In this document: positions 7,545 through 16,017 of the stretch, piece after piece
How the letters are laid out: each line of letters starts with the position of its first letter
Position numbering within the stretch: position 1 is the first letter of the stretch
Assembly (NCBI GenBank): GCA_964428975.1
Contig: CAYSAI010000001.1
Location: forward strand, 186,001 to 250,000
Reading direction: 5' to 3'
DNA from: JAGOUA01 sp964428975
GTDB taxonomy: Bacteria > Patescibacteriota > Patescibacteriia > 2-12-FULL-60-25
DNA: 64,000 nt
Position numbers and translations under genes: made by a program
The notes under the pieces: model-generated
What the model saw: the letters and a program-made list of their open reading frames with translations, nothing else
What the model was told of the DNA's origin: nothing
Database searches by the model: none

Positions 7545-8807
7545 TCAAGCATGGTCATCCTCCCAAGCCACCATCCACCACAACAAAACGAAGATGATCG
7601 CAAGATCGTTCTTCCAGAATGGAACATCCACCAAGCCGTGGATCACGATCGCGATGAGAGGCGCGAGACCGATCATCCGTCCAGCCATAGCAGAAGAGGA
7701 TCGCCACGCGCGCAGAGTCCATGTCACGAGCAGCGCAAGAAACACACCCAAACCGATCAAACCCATCTCGCTCCATGCCGTCAGGACAAAATTGTGTGGG
7801 TACTGAAAAATTTCGATAAAACGCTTCGTGTGAAACGCGTCGAACACGATCGGATAGCCCGCGAGACCCGCACCAAAGAGCCAATGCGTTTTAAGCATCA
7901 TCCACGTTTCTTGCCACATCCAAAGACGCACGCGCCCTGACCATCCTTGAAACGTGAGTTCTTTCCAAAGAAGCGTCGCTATCGCTGGAAACACAGCGAG
8001 AAAGGTTGTGCCCGTGATCGCACCTGTCGCGACGAACCATCGCCCTTTTCGATACACGAGCAGAACACACGTCGACGCAACAAGAAGGGCGAGTAAGCCA
8101 CCGTCACTTCGTACAACAAATGTGCTACACACACCGAGAAGTGCACACACGCCCGCGAGACGTTCGCGCGTCGCGAGCCATCGCGCTCCGGCATACGCCG
8201 CAATCGGCACAACGAATAATGCGACCGCATTCGGATAGCCATACGGTCCTGTCGCGCGACGACCTTCAAGAATCGACACGTTCCAAGGCGCGGGAATACC
8301 CCATCCCGTGAGAAACTCTCCTATCGCCCACAGCGACACGAATATCGCGGCAGAAAAAAACGAGGCGCGAAGAGAAGCGCGGTCTTCTTTCGTGCGGATC
8401 ACCTGCTGCACGAGCAGGAGCACAAGCACCGGCTCAAGAAGATACGCGCGCCACACGCCAAGCCCCTTCAGCATGACGGGCGAATAAAGGGCGGCGCAAA
8501 AACCGATCAACACCCACGCAAGCCAGAGCCATCGTGAGGGAAGTTCACGCCAAGCCCGTTTCCACCCCTCGACACCGTGCACCATCGTGAAGAGAGCGAA
8601 TATCGCGAGAAGAAGAAGCTCGAGGAGCGTGGTCGGTACGCCAAATACGGCAAAACGAATGCCGTAGCCAAGCGTCAGCCAAGGGAGAAGGATGCACACA
8701 AAACGTACGAACGTGCCGCTCCAGCGTTGTACCTCACCCCTGCCCCTCTCCTTCGCAAGGAGAGGGGTGCCGTCATCTCTCTTCCCAATCGCAGAATAAA
8801 AAGACAT
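7545..8807 (-). CDS. O-antigen ligase/Wzy-like polytopic membrane protein
   Basis: 420 residues from ATG 8807, with about ten hydrophobic segments. The Wzy_C-type stretch is in the second half: GRVRLWMWQETWMML, a large extracytoplasmic loop with GLAGYP and YPHNFVLTAWSEMGL. Such enzymes join or polymerise glycans on the outer face of the membrane. The first 25 residues (LLAKERGRGEV) are encoded by a dispersed palindromic repeat (8743-8767), so the repeat has become coding. The start is supported by a promoter (TTGCAA, 17 bp, TATGTT) 6 nt upstream. Confidence 0.75.
   Translation of the reverse strand: MSFYSAIGKRDDGTPLLAKERGRGEVQRWSGTFVRFVCILLPWLTLGYGIRFAVFGVPTTLLELLLLAIFALFTMVHGVEGWKRAWRELPSRWLWLAWVLIGFCAALYSPVMLKGLGVWRAYLLEPVLVLLLVQQVIRTKEDRASLRASFFSAAIFVSLWAIGEFLTGWGIPAPWNVSILEGRRATGPYGYPNAVALFVVPIAAYAGARWLATRERLAGVCALLGVCSTFVVRSDGGLLALLVASTCVLLVYRKGRWFVATGAITGTTFLAVFPAIATLLWKELTFQGWSGRVRLWMWQETWMMLKTHWLFGAGLAGYPIVFDAFHTKRFIEIFQYPHNFVLTAWSEMGLIGLGVFLALLVTWTLRAWRSSSAMAGRMIGLAPLIAIVIHGLVDVPFWKNDLAIIFVLLWWMVAWEDDHA
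8743..8767. repeat. REP-like palindrome, copy 1
   Basis: CCCCTCTCCTT, loop CGC, AAGGAGAGGGG: a perfect 11-bp hairpin flanked by CTCACCCCTG. The same core recurs at 13381-13405. Here it lies inside the coding frame of the ligase-like gene. Confidence 0.7.
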
Positions 8808-8842
8808 ACTGCCAACATATGCCAAATAAAGACGCTTTGCAA
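8805..8842. promoter_or_regulatory. Interlocked divergent leaderless promoters
   Basis: Minus strand: -35 at 8837-8842 (TTGCAA), 17 bp, -10 at 8814-8819 (TATGTT), 6 nt, ATG 8807. Plus strand: -10-like CATACT at 8805-8810, 8 nt, ATG 8819. Each -10 overlaps the other gene's start codon. Confidence 0.5.
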
Positions 8843-9043
8843 AAACTGTGTTATGACGAGAACGGAACGCTGAAACCAAAAGAGCCTTGTCGCGCTGCGA
8901 TGATCAACACGCTTATTCTCGATGAGATGATGGATATCGACGAAGCGGAAGATTTTATTGATAAATTTTTACGCGAACTTTCGCTGTGGGGTGAACCACG
9001 TATCGAGGATCTCTTGCGTGATGATGTAGAAGAAGCCGTGTAG
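8819..9043 (+). CDS. Small acidic hypothetical protein
   Basis: A 74-residue acidic protein with two Cys (residues 11 and 24) and an amphipathic helical middle (DEMMDIDEAEDFIDKFL). No membrane segment. Codon use looks like its neighbours. Family unknown. It is divergent from the ligase-like gene with the start codons only 11 nt apart. Confidence 0.6.
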   Translation: MPNKDALQKLCYDENGTLKPKEPCRAAMINTLILDEMMDIDEAEDFIDKFLRELSLWGEPRIEDLLRDDVEEAV

Positions 9044-9186
9044 GCTTCTTTCTCCAACTCACGCATCAAACGCGTGTTGCCACCGTTTGGTGCGTGAGTC
9101 GAAGGACCATCGTTTGTTCATCCACGACAAAGCATCTTCTTTTTATCACACACGATTTTTTCCTCCAAGAGAAAAAGGTGGATAAG

Positions 9187-9246
9187 TGAAAATAAAACAC
9201 CCTCGGGATCTCGATCACGACAGATGTCATGAGAGATCAACCGAGG
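9187..9246 (-). terminator. Terminator of the GC-rich membrane gene
   Basis: On the minus strand CCTCGG...CCGAGG with an inner GATCTC/GAGATC stem, followed by a T-rich run (GTGTTTTATTTT). The rest of 9044-9267 shows no gene. Confidence 0.75.
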
Positions 9247-9267
9247 GGTTCAGTTCCTACTCCGTTC

Positions 9268-11208
9268 CTACTCCGTCGAGTAGCCTCCGCTCTCGAGCAC
9301 GGCTCGTTCCTCGTCTGTCCACCCAGACGGTCCATTCGTACGCGAAGCGGTGCGTCGACGGCGCGCGCGCTCCGGAGCAGGAGCGACGACAGGAGGAGAA
9401 GGATCGACCACCGGATCGACCACTGCGGGCACCGGCACAGGAGTCTGAGCAGGAGCCGGAGCAGGAGGCGCCGCAACCACCGTTCCCGTAGGAAGCGGCG
9501 GGGTCGTCGCAGGCACGACCACCGGAGCAGGTGCAGGCGGCGGCACCGGACACGCGAGCGCCGACGCGAGCGACACGTCGCTGATCTGCATCGCACTCGC
9601 TGCTCCCGTGGTCGCGCGCACGAGATTGAACGAGAGCATCAGTACCATTGCGATGACGAGGCTCTGAAGCGTCTTCTTCAGACGTTCGTTCAGCCCCTTC
9701 GCCGTCGCGACTTCCCACAGAAAGTACATGATGATGATCGGCACGAGGACGGGAAGGATCCACTCGTACCAACGCGGATAGGCACCGCTCGGAAGGCCGA
9801 GGCGAAAGAAGGGGTTGAGCACCCCCGCGACCGCTCCCAGCATCGCGACGAGCGCGTCTCGAAAGAACGAGAGCAGCGCAACGGCGATGAGCACCACGAC
9901 GCCGAGGCGACGAAGCCACGGGTCGAGCGCCTTTGCGTCAGTCTGACGCTGGACGGTCGTGTCGATAGCCTCGGCCTCCTGATTGCCGAAGCTTCCCTTC
10001 ACGAGCACGCCCACGATCACCATCGCGAAGAGCGTGAACGGGTGCGGAAGCGCGGCACACACGGCGAAGACCAGGAAGATCGTCGCGATGGGCCGGTTCT
10101 CTACCTTCTCGCTTGCTTCCGCGAACGCCCGAATCATCTGAAGTGAGATCGGGCCGATCTTTTCCTTGACGTTATCCCACGTGATCTCGGGCAAGCCCGT
10201 CGCGAGGAATCGCGTAAAGAACGTGAGCCCGGGCCCCGCCGCATCCGCGAAGATGAGCGCAAGCGAGCGCCCCACGCCGAGGACGAGCTTGTACCCCACA
10301 CCGGCGAGTACGAATGCCGCGAGCGCGAGCAAACCCATGACCATCGGCCAGAATCGGACGAGCCCCGTGAGGGAGAACGTGCCGTAGTAGCCCATGCCGA
10401 GAGCGAGCGCGAGGAGCGAAACCGCCGTGATGACAGGGCTCCAGATGAGCGCCCACATGTGCGGTATCGGCGAACGATCGTGCGGCGCCTCAGCCCGAAT
10501 TGCCGCCTCGTATTCGTTGATCCGTGCTTCGTGCGCCGGATCATTGCGCTGGGCGTTGTACGCCATCACGGCCACGGCGTGTTCGGCGACGCGCGTGCGA
10601 TAGCCGGCCTCCAACGTTGCATGTTCGGCGAGCCGTGTCGCATGCGCCGTGAGAGCGGCATTGTGTGCCGTCATCTGCACGTTATACGCATCGACCAGCG
10701 GCTGCGGGGCACCTGCGGGAGGAGCCGTCGGCGCCACGGGTGCGATCGGAGCGATGGGCGGATTCGCGGGCGGCGCCACGGGCACCTCCAGAATCACAAT
10801 TGGCAGCGACGAAGGCGTCGCCTTGCCCTCCGCGAAGTGGAACGGGAGCGGTTTGACACCCCAATCCCTAAGCACCGCGAACGCCCCTCGAATAAAGGTA
10901 AAGCCCACCGGAATGAGCAGCGCGAGGAGCGCGATCGGCATCGCGACCGGCCCGCAGTACCCACTCGCGAGAAAGAACACGCCGATCGCCGCGAGGAGCA
11001 GTACGAGCTCCGCGACCAACATGCGCGCACGAGCTCCGCAGAAGAACGCGACGAGGTCGTGCGTCATCCACCCTTCGAGCTTCGCCGCCTGCACGCTCGT
11101 CCAGTTTCGGACGCGACGCAGGCCGCGCGTGAGCTGCTCACGGTGTTCTGCAGCCACCAACAGCCCGATAATGGGGGCCAGCCAGTCTACCAATTTGTCG
11201 AGGCTCAT
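9268..11208 (-). CDS. Large polytopic membrane protein with Pro/Ala-rich linkers, unknown
   Basis: 646 residues. Two hydrophobic helices at about 65-110 are followed by a Pro/Ala-rich linker (about 140-165) and an Ala/His/Glu helical section (about 165-245). About six further membrane helices follow (about 255-540), and the protein ends in a long Pro/Ala/Val tail with an Arg-rich end. No catalytic motif seen. It is clearly GC-richer than flanking genes and has a strong C/G third-position preference. It sits behind a Gly/Arg-rich gene on the same strand and faces two lipoprotein genes across 12.2-12.5 kb. I do not recognise a family. Confidence 0.7.
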   Translation of the reverse strand: MSLDKLVDWLAPIIGLLVAAEHREQLTRGLRRVRNWTSVQAAKLEGWMTHDLVAFFCGARARMLVAELVLLLAAIGVFFLASGYCGPVAMPIALLALLIPVGFTFIRGAFAVLRDWGVKPLPFHFAEGKATPSSLPIVILEVPVAPPANPPIAPIAPVAPTAPPAGAPQPLVDAYNVQMTAHNAALTAHATRLAEHATLEAGYRTRVAEHAVAVMAYNAQRNDPAHEARINEYEAAIRAEAPHDRSPIPHMWALIWSPVITAVSLLALALGMGYYGTFSLTGLVRFWPMVMGLLALAAFVLAGVGYKLVLGVGRSLALIFADAAGPGLTFFTRFLATGLPEITWDNVKEKIGPISLQMIRAFAEASEKVENRPIATIFLVFAVCAALPHPFTLFAMVIVGVLVKGSFGNQEAEAIDTTVQRQTDAKALDPWLRRLGVVVLIAVALLSFFRDALVAMLGAVAGVLNPFFRLGLPSGAYPRWYEWILPVLVPIIIMYFLWEVATAKGLNERLKKTLQSLVIAMVLMLSFNLVRATTGAASAMQISDVSLASALACPVPPPAPAPVVVPATTPPLPTGTVVAAPPAPAPAQTPVPVPAVVDPVVDPSPPVVAPAPERARRRRTASRTNGPSGWTDEERAVLESGGYSTE

Positions 11209-11232
11209 TTTCGTCTCTTTCTTTTGTTGTGT

Positions 11233-11260
11233 TGTTTGATCCCGAGGGCAGACACATGGG
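11233..11260 (-). promoter_or_regulatory. Intercistronic hairpin
   Basis: GGGCAGAC/GTCTGCCC stem around a 6-nt loop between the two GC-rich minus-strand genes. No T tract follows, so it may be a processing or attenuation hairpin rather than a full terminator. Confidence 0.4.
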
Positions 11261-11267
11261 TCTGCCC

Positions 11268-12155
11268 CTATTTCTTCAACTTGTCGACGAATTTCCCCGG
11301 CTCGTTCCTCATGTCGAAGAGCGTCCTCGGGGAGCGCGTCGGCGGTGGCGGCGATGCGACCGGATCAGGGGGGAAGATCTTGTTGAACATCTCCTTGATC
11401 TTGGCCGCGAGCTTATCGCCCTCACCAATCACCTTCTCAACCCCCGTCTTGGGAGGCTGGAGGAATTCGTGTGCGATGCGCTTGGCATGTTCTTCAGAAC
11501 GGTTCCAAATCATGTAGAGCCCGCGCAGAGCTGCAGGCGTGATGAACGCCTTCAGGTACTTGTCATCAGACAGCTTCTTCAGCATGTCCGCAACACCTTT
11601 TGCGATCAGGTCATCACCGATGAGCGTGATCGCGGCAGGAAGCGGCATCTCTTCGCCGATCGGCGAGAAGAGGTGTTTATTCTCTTCAAGCGCTTTTACC
11701 CGCGCGTCGCCAGACGTCAGGTACGCATTGAGCTTCACCTGCGCGTCGCCATCCGTGTTTGCTCCTGCAACGGCACTTGATGCGCCTTCGAAGAACCCAC
11801 GCACGAACCCACGCCGCGACTCGTTCGTACCAAGAACGCCCTCGAGGAAGATGCCCGCAGCCTGAATGCCGTTGGCTACCCCTCCCTTCGCGCCAAGCTT
11901 GGTCGACGCGAACACCCGCATGGCTTGCGGAGACGCGAGGAACCATGCTCCGACGAGACGACTGAACGTCTCGATGATGCGCGCGAACATGATCTCCCCG
12001 AAGGAGTCTTCACGTCCGCCGCCACCTCGGCCTCCGCCACGGTCTCCTCGGTCACGATCACCGCCACGGTCTCGGCCTCTGCCTCTGCCTCGACCACGGC
12101 CGCCACCGTCTCGGCCATCGCCATCATCGTCTCGGCCACCGCCATCCATAGTCAT
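11268..12155 (-). CDS. Gly/Arg/Asp-rich N-terminus plus helical domain, unknown
   Basis: 295 residues from ATG 12155, preceded by AGAGGA 4-9 nt upstream. Residues 1-50 are an RGG-like low-complexity stretch of Gly, Arg and Asp. The remaining 245 residues are an Ala/Leu/Lys-rich helical domain with weak hydrophobic parts (about 55-80) and a Pro-rich patch near the end (PPDPVASPPPP). RGG-type segments often bind RNA or drive self-association, but the function here is unknown. It shares the high GC of its neighbours and is likely co-transcribed with 9268-11208 (59-nt gap). Confidence 0.65.
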   Translation of the reverse strand: MTMDGGGRDDDGDGRDGGGRGRGRGRGRDRGGDRDRGDRGGGRGGGGREDSFGEIMFARIIETFSRLVGAWFLASPQAMRVFASTKLGAKGGVANGIQAAGIFLEGVLGTNESRRGFVRGFFEGASSAVAGANTDGDAQVKLNAYLTSGDARVKALEENKHLFSPIGEEMPLPAAITLIGDDLIAKGVADMLKKLSDDKYLKAFITPAALRGLYMIWNRSEEHAKRIAHEFLQPPKTGVEKVIGEGDKLAAKIKEMFNKIFPPDPVASPPPPTRSPRTLFDMRNEPGKFVDKLKK

Positions 12156-12306
12156 GATGTCCTCTTTTTCCGTCTCGATTGTCGAGCTACGTCTGTTTGG
12201 CAACATGCCTCGCAGAATGCCGTAGGGTACAGGAAAAAGAGGCGTTTGTCAAGGTGGAATGAACAGAAAATAAGCCACTTTCCTCCGTCATTCCTGTAAA
12301 CCCTCC

Positions 12307-12395
12307 GTCATTCCCGCGAAGGCGGGAACCCAGCCCACAGATCAGGGCTGGGACGGGCCCGCTTTGGGCTAGGTTCCCGCCTTCGCGGGAATGAC
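12307..12395. repeat. Palindromic MITE-like element, GC-rich variant
   Basis: Perfect 24-bp terminal inverted repeats at 12307-12330 and 12372-12395 (core TTCCCGCGAAGGCGGGAA) around a 41-bp middle that also folds (CAGCCC...GGGCTG). A partial TCCGTCATTCC copy precedes it. It occupies much of the gene-free stretch 12156-12534. Confidence 0.8.
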
Positions 12396-12404
12396 AGGGC
12401 GTGG

Positions 12405-12433
12405 TTGACAAAAGCCTGTTTTTGCGCTACTAT
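12405..12433 (+). promoter_or_regulatory. Strong promoter of the first lipoprotein gene
   Basis: Near-consensus TTGACA, 17-bp spacer, TACTAT. It implies a leader of about 95 nt before ATG 12535, with no evident Shine-Dalgarno close to the start. Confidence 0.7.
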
Positions 12434-12534
12434 GTTGCACTCTGTCAAAGGGATGTTCCCCGAAACAGAACGCATCTTGACCCAAACGACAAGAAAAGGA
12501 CTGGCGGTCTGAAAAACCGCTAGAACAAAGCAAA

Positions 12535-13338
12535 ATGAACACCAAACTGCTATGGGCACTCGCGTTCTCGACCTTCATGGTCGTGGCGAGCGTCGCGATG
12601 AGTGGGTGCGGTGGTTTGATGGGGGGAGCCCTCTATCAAAACAGTTCGCAGGCGGTGCCGACGATCGCGGGAAACGGGCGCATCTCCACGACGAACGTCG
12701 GGGGGATCGTCCAAACCTCCTCAAGCGAGATGCCGGACGGACGCGCGATCGTGCGCGGCTGCCTCGACATCCAGCGTGATTGGGCGAGGTTTTTGCGCGA
12801 AGAGCAGGGTATCACCCCGTCGCAAGACACGTGGCTCGGTTGGCTTCAAGGCCAGAACCTCGTGATGGCCGCGCAGCAATGCATGGGCCAGCTGAACGGC
12901 ATGGGAAATGGTATGGGCAATCGTGGCGGATTCGGTAGCGGCATGAACGGAGTCGGCGGAATGGGCGGGGGCTTCGGATCCGGTAACGGATTCGGGGGCT
13001 TCGGCCAGAACGGCTACGTTCAAGCGCCGCCGAGTGCGGGGCAGCATATCAACGCGAACACCGCGTACGATCCTGCCACGCACATGATGATCCTCGCCGC
13101 GAATCCAAGCACACGCGTGCCGCTCGTGGGCATGGGTATGACGGGCGGTGTGCCTTCGAGCGCGCCCGTAGTTTCTGCTGCGGAAGGCGCCGCGCCTCAA
13201 GCGGGAACGGGTGCCGTAGCAGGAACACCTGCAACTCGGACAGAGCTGCAGGCCGTCGTCCGACGGGTCGTCCGCGATGGCGAGTCCATCAACGGACTCG
13301 ACGCGCGTGTGGGACGGCTGGAACGCCGCCGGCGCTGA
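12535..13338 (+). CDS. Lipoprotein with Gly/Met/Phe-rich low-complexity segment
   Basis: 267 residues. A signal peptide ends in a lipobox (AMSGC, Cys 24), so it should be processed by Lgt and LspA. A short folded part (about 65-120, RDWARFLREEQGI and CMGQLNG) is followed by about 45 residues of Gly, Met, Phe and Asn repeats. A Pro/Ala/Val stretch and a charged C-terminal helix ending RLERRRR complete it. No enzymatic motif. The strong promoter suggests high expression. GC-rich like its neighbours; function unknown. Confidence 0.72.
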   Translation: MNTKLLWALAFSTFMVVASVAMSGCGGLMGGALYQNSSQAVPTIAGNGRISTTNVGGIVQTSSSEMPDGRAIVRGCLDIQRDWARFLREEQGITPSQDTWLGWLQGQNLVMAAQQCMGQLNGMGNGMGNRGGFGSGMNGVGGMGGGFGSGNGFGGFGQNGYVQAPPSAGQHINANTAYDPATHMMILAANPSTRVPLVGMGMTGGVPSSAPVVSAAEGAAPQAGTGAVAGTPATRTELQAVVRRVVRDGESINGLDARVGRLERRRR

Positions 13339-13340
13339 AG

Positions 13341-13420
13341 CACCTCACCCCCCTTTCAAACACAAAAACCCCATCCTCCACCCCTCTCCTTACGAAGGAG
13401 AGGGGGCAGGGGGTGAGGTG
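13341..13420. repeat. REP-like palindrome, copy 2, between lipoprotein genes
   Basis: Outer arms CACCTCACCCCC (13341-13352) and GGGGGTGAGGTG (13409-13420) are exact complements. The inner core CCCCTCTCCTT/AAGGAGAGGGG (13381-13405) matches copy 1 at 8743. The right arm runs close to the ribosome-binding region of the next gene. Confidence 0.75.
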
Positions 13421-13433
13421 AACGGAGATCTCC

Positions 13434-14507
13434 ATGTCGATCAAAATGTTTCTCGCCTTCGTGCTCGTGGTTTCCTCGGCGTACGCGATGGTCGCGTGCA
13501 CCGGAATCAACTCTCAACCCGAGACGACTACGCCCGCGAGAGCGAGCGTGTCGTCCGGCGGATCGAACGGGGCGAACGCCTCTGCAAGCAACAGAGGCAA
13601 CGCAGACTGCGGCAGCTCGACGGACCCCGTCGTGCTCGCGCGCTGCCTCGAGCAAGCTCGGCAAGCAGCCGAACGTGCGGCAACGGAACGCGTAGACATC
13701 GTTCGGGTCCTCACGGGGCTGAACGCTCTCTGCGATCCGCCCACCGAGGCAACACGTGTCGCCTGTGCGGAAGCGGAGCGTCGCGTGCAAGCGAACCCTG
13801 CCATCGCGGCAGCGGTCACAGCGCGAACGGCTGCGCTGCAACCACGCCCGTCCGCTTCCGTCAGACAGACGGCGGCCATCCCCCTTCCGAACGTAACCCC
13901 TCCTGGGATGATCGGCAGAGGAGCCGCTATTACTCTTCCGAACGTGACCCCTACGGGGACACTCGGCGGAGGAGCGGCCATCCCGCTTCCGAACGTGGCG
14001 ATCGGCGCGCCGATTCCAAACCCGCCGATGGGAATGGCACGGCCCATGCTCGCCCCACCGCGCGGTCCGCTCGACGGCGTCGCGTGGACGGACCGTTCGG
14101 ACTACGAACGTGCCGGCGCGAGCGAGCGGCATGTCGAGATCAGCTACCACCTGTGCGGCAACACGCCGGACTGTGGAAGCGATCCCGATCCCGCGATCGA
14201 GATCTTCGTGGACAGCCGTCGTGTGTGTACCACGACAGACGGCATGACGTTCACGCAGGGCATCCTGCAAGGGCGTCCGAACCAGTCGACGTGCGTGTTC
14301 GTTCCCGACGGCGGACGCCAGCAAGTACTGCTGCGCGTTCCCGTCTCCGGGGCAGGCATGCACCGCGTGACGATCGTCCCGTACCTGCTCTCCTCGAGCA
14401 CGGGCGTCCTCGAGCGTGTCGGCCCTCCACGGAGCCATACGACTCACACCAGCGGCACACCGCTCTTCTTGAGCGGGATCCTTCCAGACACCATGCCGCG
14501 GTTCTGA
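13434..14507 (+). CDS. Lipoprotein with triplicated Pro-Asn-Val motif, unknown
   Basis: 357 residues. Signal peptide with lipobox-like MVAC (Cys 22), then a Ser/Asn/Gly spacer and a helical, Cys-containing domain (about 55-130). Three imperfect copies of a unit around AAIPLPNVTP follow (about 142-190). A C-terminal beta-type domain (about 215-345) has paired Cys (LCGNTPDCG, RRVC, TCVF). GGAG lies 8 nt before the ATG. The pairing with the preceding lipoprotein and the shared GC bias suggest the two act together at the cell surface. No known family. Confidence 0.7.
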   Translation: MSIKMFLAFVLVVSSAYAMVACTGINSQPETTTPARASVSSGGSNGANASASNRGNADCGSSTDPVVLARCLEQARQAAERAATERVDIVRVLTGLNALCDPPTEATRVACAEAERRVQANPAIAAAVTARTAALQPRPSASVRQTAAIPLPNVTPPGMIGRGAAITLPNVTPTGTLGGGAAIPLPNVAIGAPIPNPPMGMARPMLAPPRGPLDGVAWTDRSDYERAGASERHVEISYHLCGNTPDCGSDPDPAIEIFVDSRRVCTTTDGMTFTQGILQGRPNQSTCVFVPDGGRQQVLLRVPVSGAGMHRVTIVPYLLSSSTGVLERVGPPRSHTTHTSGTPLFLSGILPDTMPRF

Positions 14508-14511
14508 AACC

Positions 14512-14563
14512 TGAAACCCCCACCGTCTCGCGCAATCTGCGCTTGCGACGAATGGGGGTTTCA
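14512..14563 (+). terminator. Terminator after the lipoprotein pair
   Basis: Perfect 11-bp stem TGAAACCCCCA/TGGGGGTTTCA with an inner GCGC/GCGC stem, located 5 nt after the stop codon. The T-rich tail is interrupted. Confidence 0.55.
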
Positions 14564-14584
14564 ATTGTTTGAGACGATTTTTTA

Positions 14585-14974
14585 TTACCCAGCTGTAGCC
14601 GTCGCAAGACTCGAAAGAATAAAGTTCGAAAGAGCGAATGAAACAACAATGATAATCAATCCGATGATTGAATTTTTGATAATGCCTTGGGCTTTCTCAA
14701 CACCTTTTTCACCATCCGATGTCATCCACAAGAAACCTGCATACAAAAGATACACCAAAAGCAAGATACCAAGCACGCTCAAAGCTACGTTGATGAATTT
14801 TCCAATAATGACATTGATGTCTGTTCCCCCTCCGAGACCGGTACTCGTTCGGATGCGTTCATTTCGAGTATTTCCTTCTGTAAGCGGGTTTGCGACCGCC
14901 CCCGCCACAAGTGGCGCGAGCAGCGCGGTCGCTGTTGACGCTGCCGTCATCATGTATGAACGAAATTTTATCAT
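14585..14974 (-). CDS. VirB2/TrbC-like (T4SS-type) pilin
   Basis: 129 residues from ATG 14974. A cleavable signal peptide ends near residue 25, a short polar segment follows, then two transmembrane helices (about 58-80 and 95-120) separated by a polar SDGEKGVEKAQGI turn. This layout and the turn (YAGFLWMTSDGE) are typical of the conjugation-type pilins widely found in candidate-phyla genomes. It is the last of six such genes on this strand; the polar turn recurs in all of them. Exact pilus function is inferred. Confidence 0.75.
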   Translation of the reverse strand: MIKFRSYMMTAASTATALLAPLVAGAVANPLTEGNTRNERIRTSTGLGGGTDINVIIGKFINVALSVLGILLLVYLLYAGFLWMTSDGEKGVEKAQGIIKNSIIGLIIIVVSFALSNFILSSLATATAG

Positions 14975-15005
14975 AACAAATTTGAAAGAATTAACATTTT
15001 TTTGA

Positions 15006-15455
15006 CTATCGAGTTTGCGGTGTCGGTGTCGGTGTCGGTGTCGTCGCATCCCCCGTTAGGCTTGCGAGATTCTCGAGAATGAAGCTCGAGATCGCGAATG
15101 CACACGCAATGATGATAAGCCCTATCACCGCGTTTTCAATCATGGTTTTCGCTTTCTTAACCCCCTCCGTTTCTCCTCCAGAGGTCATGTATAAAAACCC
15201 AGCGTAGAGGAGATAACCCAAAAGCAGAATCCCGAGAAACCCAACCGCGACACGAATCACGTTTCCGATAATCGTCATCACACACTCCGTTCCTCCTGTC
15301 GCGCCCGTTCCTGCACACGCTCCCTGAAGCCCGGCCGTGTTCGCCGCCGACGTTACTCCCGCACGAATCGCGTCCACTTGCGCAAACGCGACAAACGGAA
15401 CGCTCGAAAGAGAGAGAACAAGGGCACTCAGCGCGCCGAGCTTTTTAGGAGTCAT
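15006..15455 (-). CDS. VirB2/TrbC-like pilin
   Basis: 149 residues. Signal peptide with predicted cleavage after AFA (residue 25), a short Ala/Gly region containing two Cys (CAGTG, ECVM), then the paired helices with turn YAGFLYMTSGGETEGVKKAK. A Thr/Pro repeat tail (TPTPTPTP) follows. It begins just after a palindromic element (15470-15589) and precedes the smaller pilin by 31 nt. No good Shine-Dalgarno is seen. Confidence 0.78.
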   Translation of the reverse strand: MTPKKLGALSALVLSLSSVPFVAFAQVDAIRAGVTSAANTAGLQGACAGTGATGGTECVMTIIGNVIRVAVGFLGILLLGYLLYAGFLYMTSGGETEGVKKAKTMIENAVIGLIIIACAFAISSFILENLASLTGDATTPTPTPTPQTR

Positions 15456-15469
15456 AGGTCATTAGAGCA

Positions 15470-15589
15470 AAGCTTTCATGTTTGGATGAGATGCGACGGG
15501 CTGGAGGGCAGAAAACCGCAAACGTACTATATGGTACGTTGAGGACGTTTCTGACCGAAGACCTAGCAGATCGCCAAACATGGAAGCTT
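15470..15589. repeat. Palindromic element between pilin genes
   Basis: Imperfect 16-bp ends (AAGCTTTCATGTTTGG and its near-complement CCAAACATGGAAGCTT). The middle contains a second palindrome (AACGTAC...GTACGTT). The CAGATCGCCAAAC block near the right end is shared with elements at 16143, 22914 and 47434. It may reset expression between the two pilins. Confidence 0.65.
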
Positions 15590-15590
15590 T

Positions 15591-16016
15591 TTATAACGCT
15601 GCTTCGCGGCCAGAAGTAGCCGTAAGCAAGCTACTTAATACGAACCGTGTAATTGCCCACGCGGACAAAATGATCGCGAGACCAATAATACCCGATGTGA
15701 TGAGGTCTTTTGCCTTCGTTGTTTTGTCTTCTTCTCCGCCGCTAATCATGTACTTGAATCCACCTGTAATCACGATAATGACCGAGATGATTCCAAGAAA
15801 GCTAAGCGCTACGTTAATGATACGGGCAGCCGTTTGACGCACGTCGCCGCCGCCAAGTTTGATGCCGCTATTTTCGATCGCTGTTACGCCAAGATCGTCT
15901 GCGGAAAGAGTTCCGGACGAGCGCGCCTGCGCGAACGCGAGGGACGGAGCGAACATGCTCACCGCCATACCAACCGTAGCAACACGAGCAAGAAGAACTT
16001 TCGTTGCTGTAGTCAT
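15591..16016 (-). CDS. VirB2/TrbC-like major-pilin candidate
   Basis: 141 residues: signal peptide (cleavage near AFAQA, residue 30), a polar linker, then two helices flanking ITGGFKYMISGGEEDKTTKAKDL. It has the strongest ribosome-binding site in the window, AGGGGGTGA seven nt before the ATG, which suggests high translation and therefore the main structural pilin. It is separated from upstream Cys-rich genes by a mobile-looking element and from the downstream pilins by a palindrome. Confidence 0.78.
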   Translation of the reverse strand: MTTATKVLLARVATVGMAVSMFAPSLAFAQARSSGTLSADDLGVTAIENSGIKLGGGDVRQTAARIINVALSFLGIISVIIVITGGFKYMISGGEEDKTTKAKDLITSGIIGLAIILSAWAITRFVLSSLLTATSGREAAL

Positions 16017-16017
16017 G

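Noticed and set aside
9229..10146. Arg/His-rich plus-strand frame opposite the GC-rich membrane gene
   Set aside because: Low-complexity Arg/His runs produced by GC-rich antisense; no start signal.
13277..14572. 431-codon frame overlapping the second lipoprotein gene
   Set aside because: Repeat-derived start and Arg-rich composition; the lipoprotein frame has a signal peptide and ribosome-binding site.
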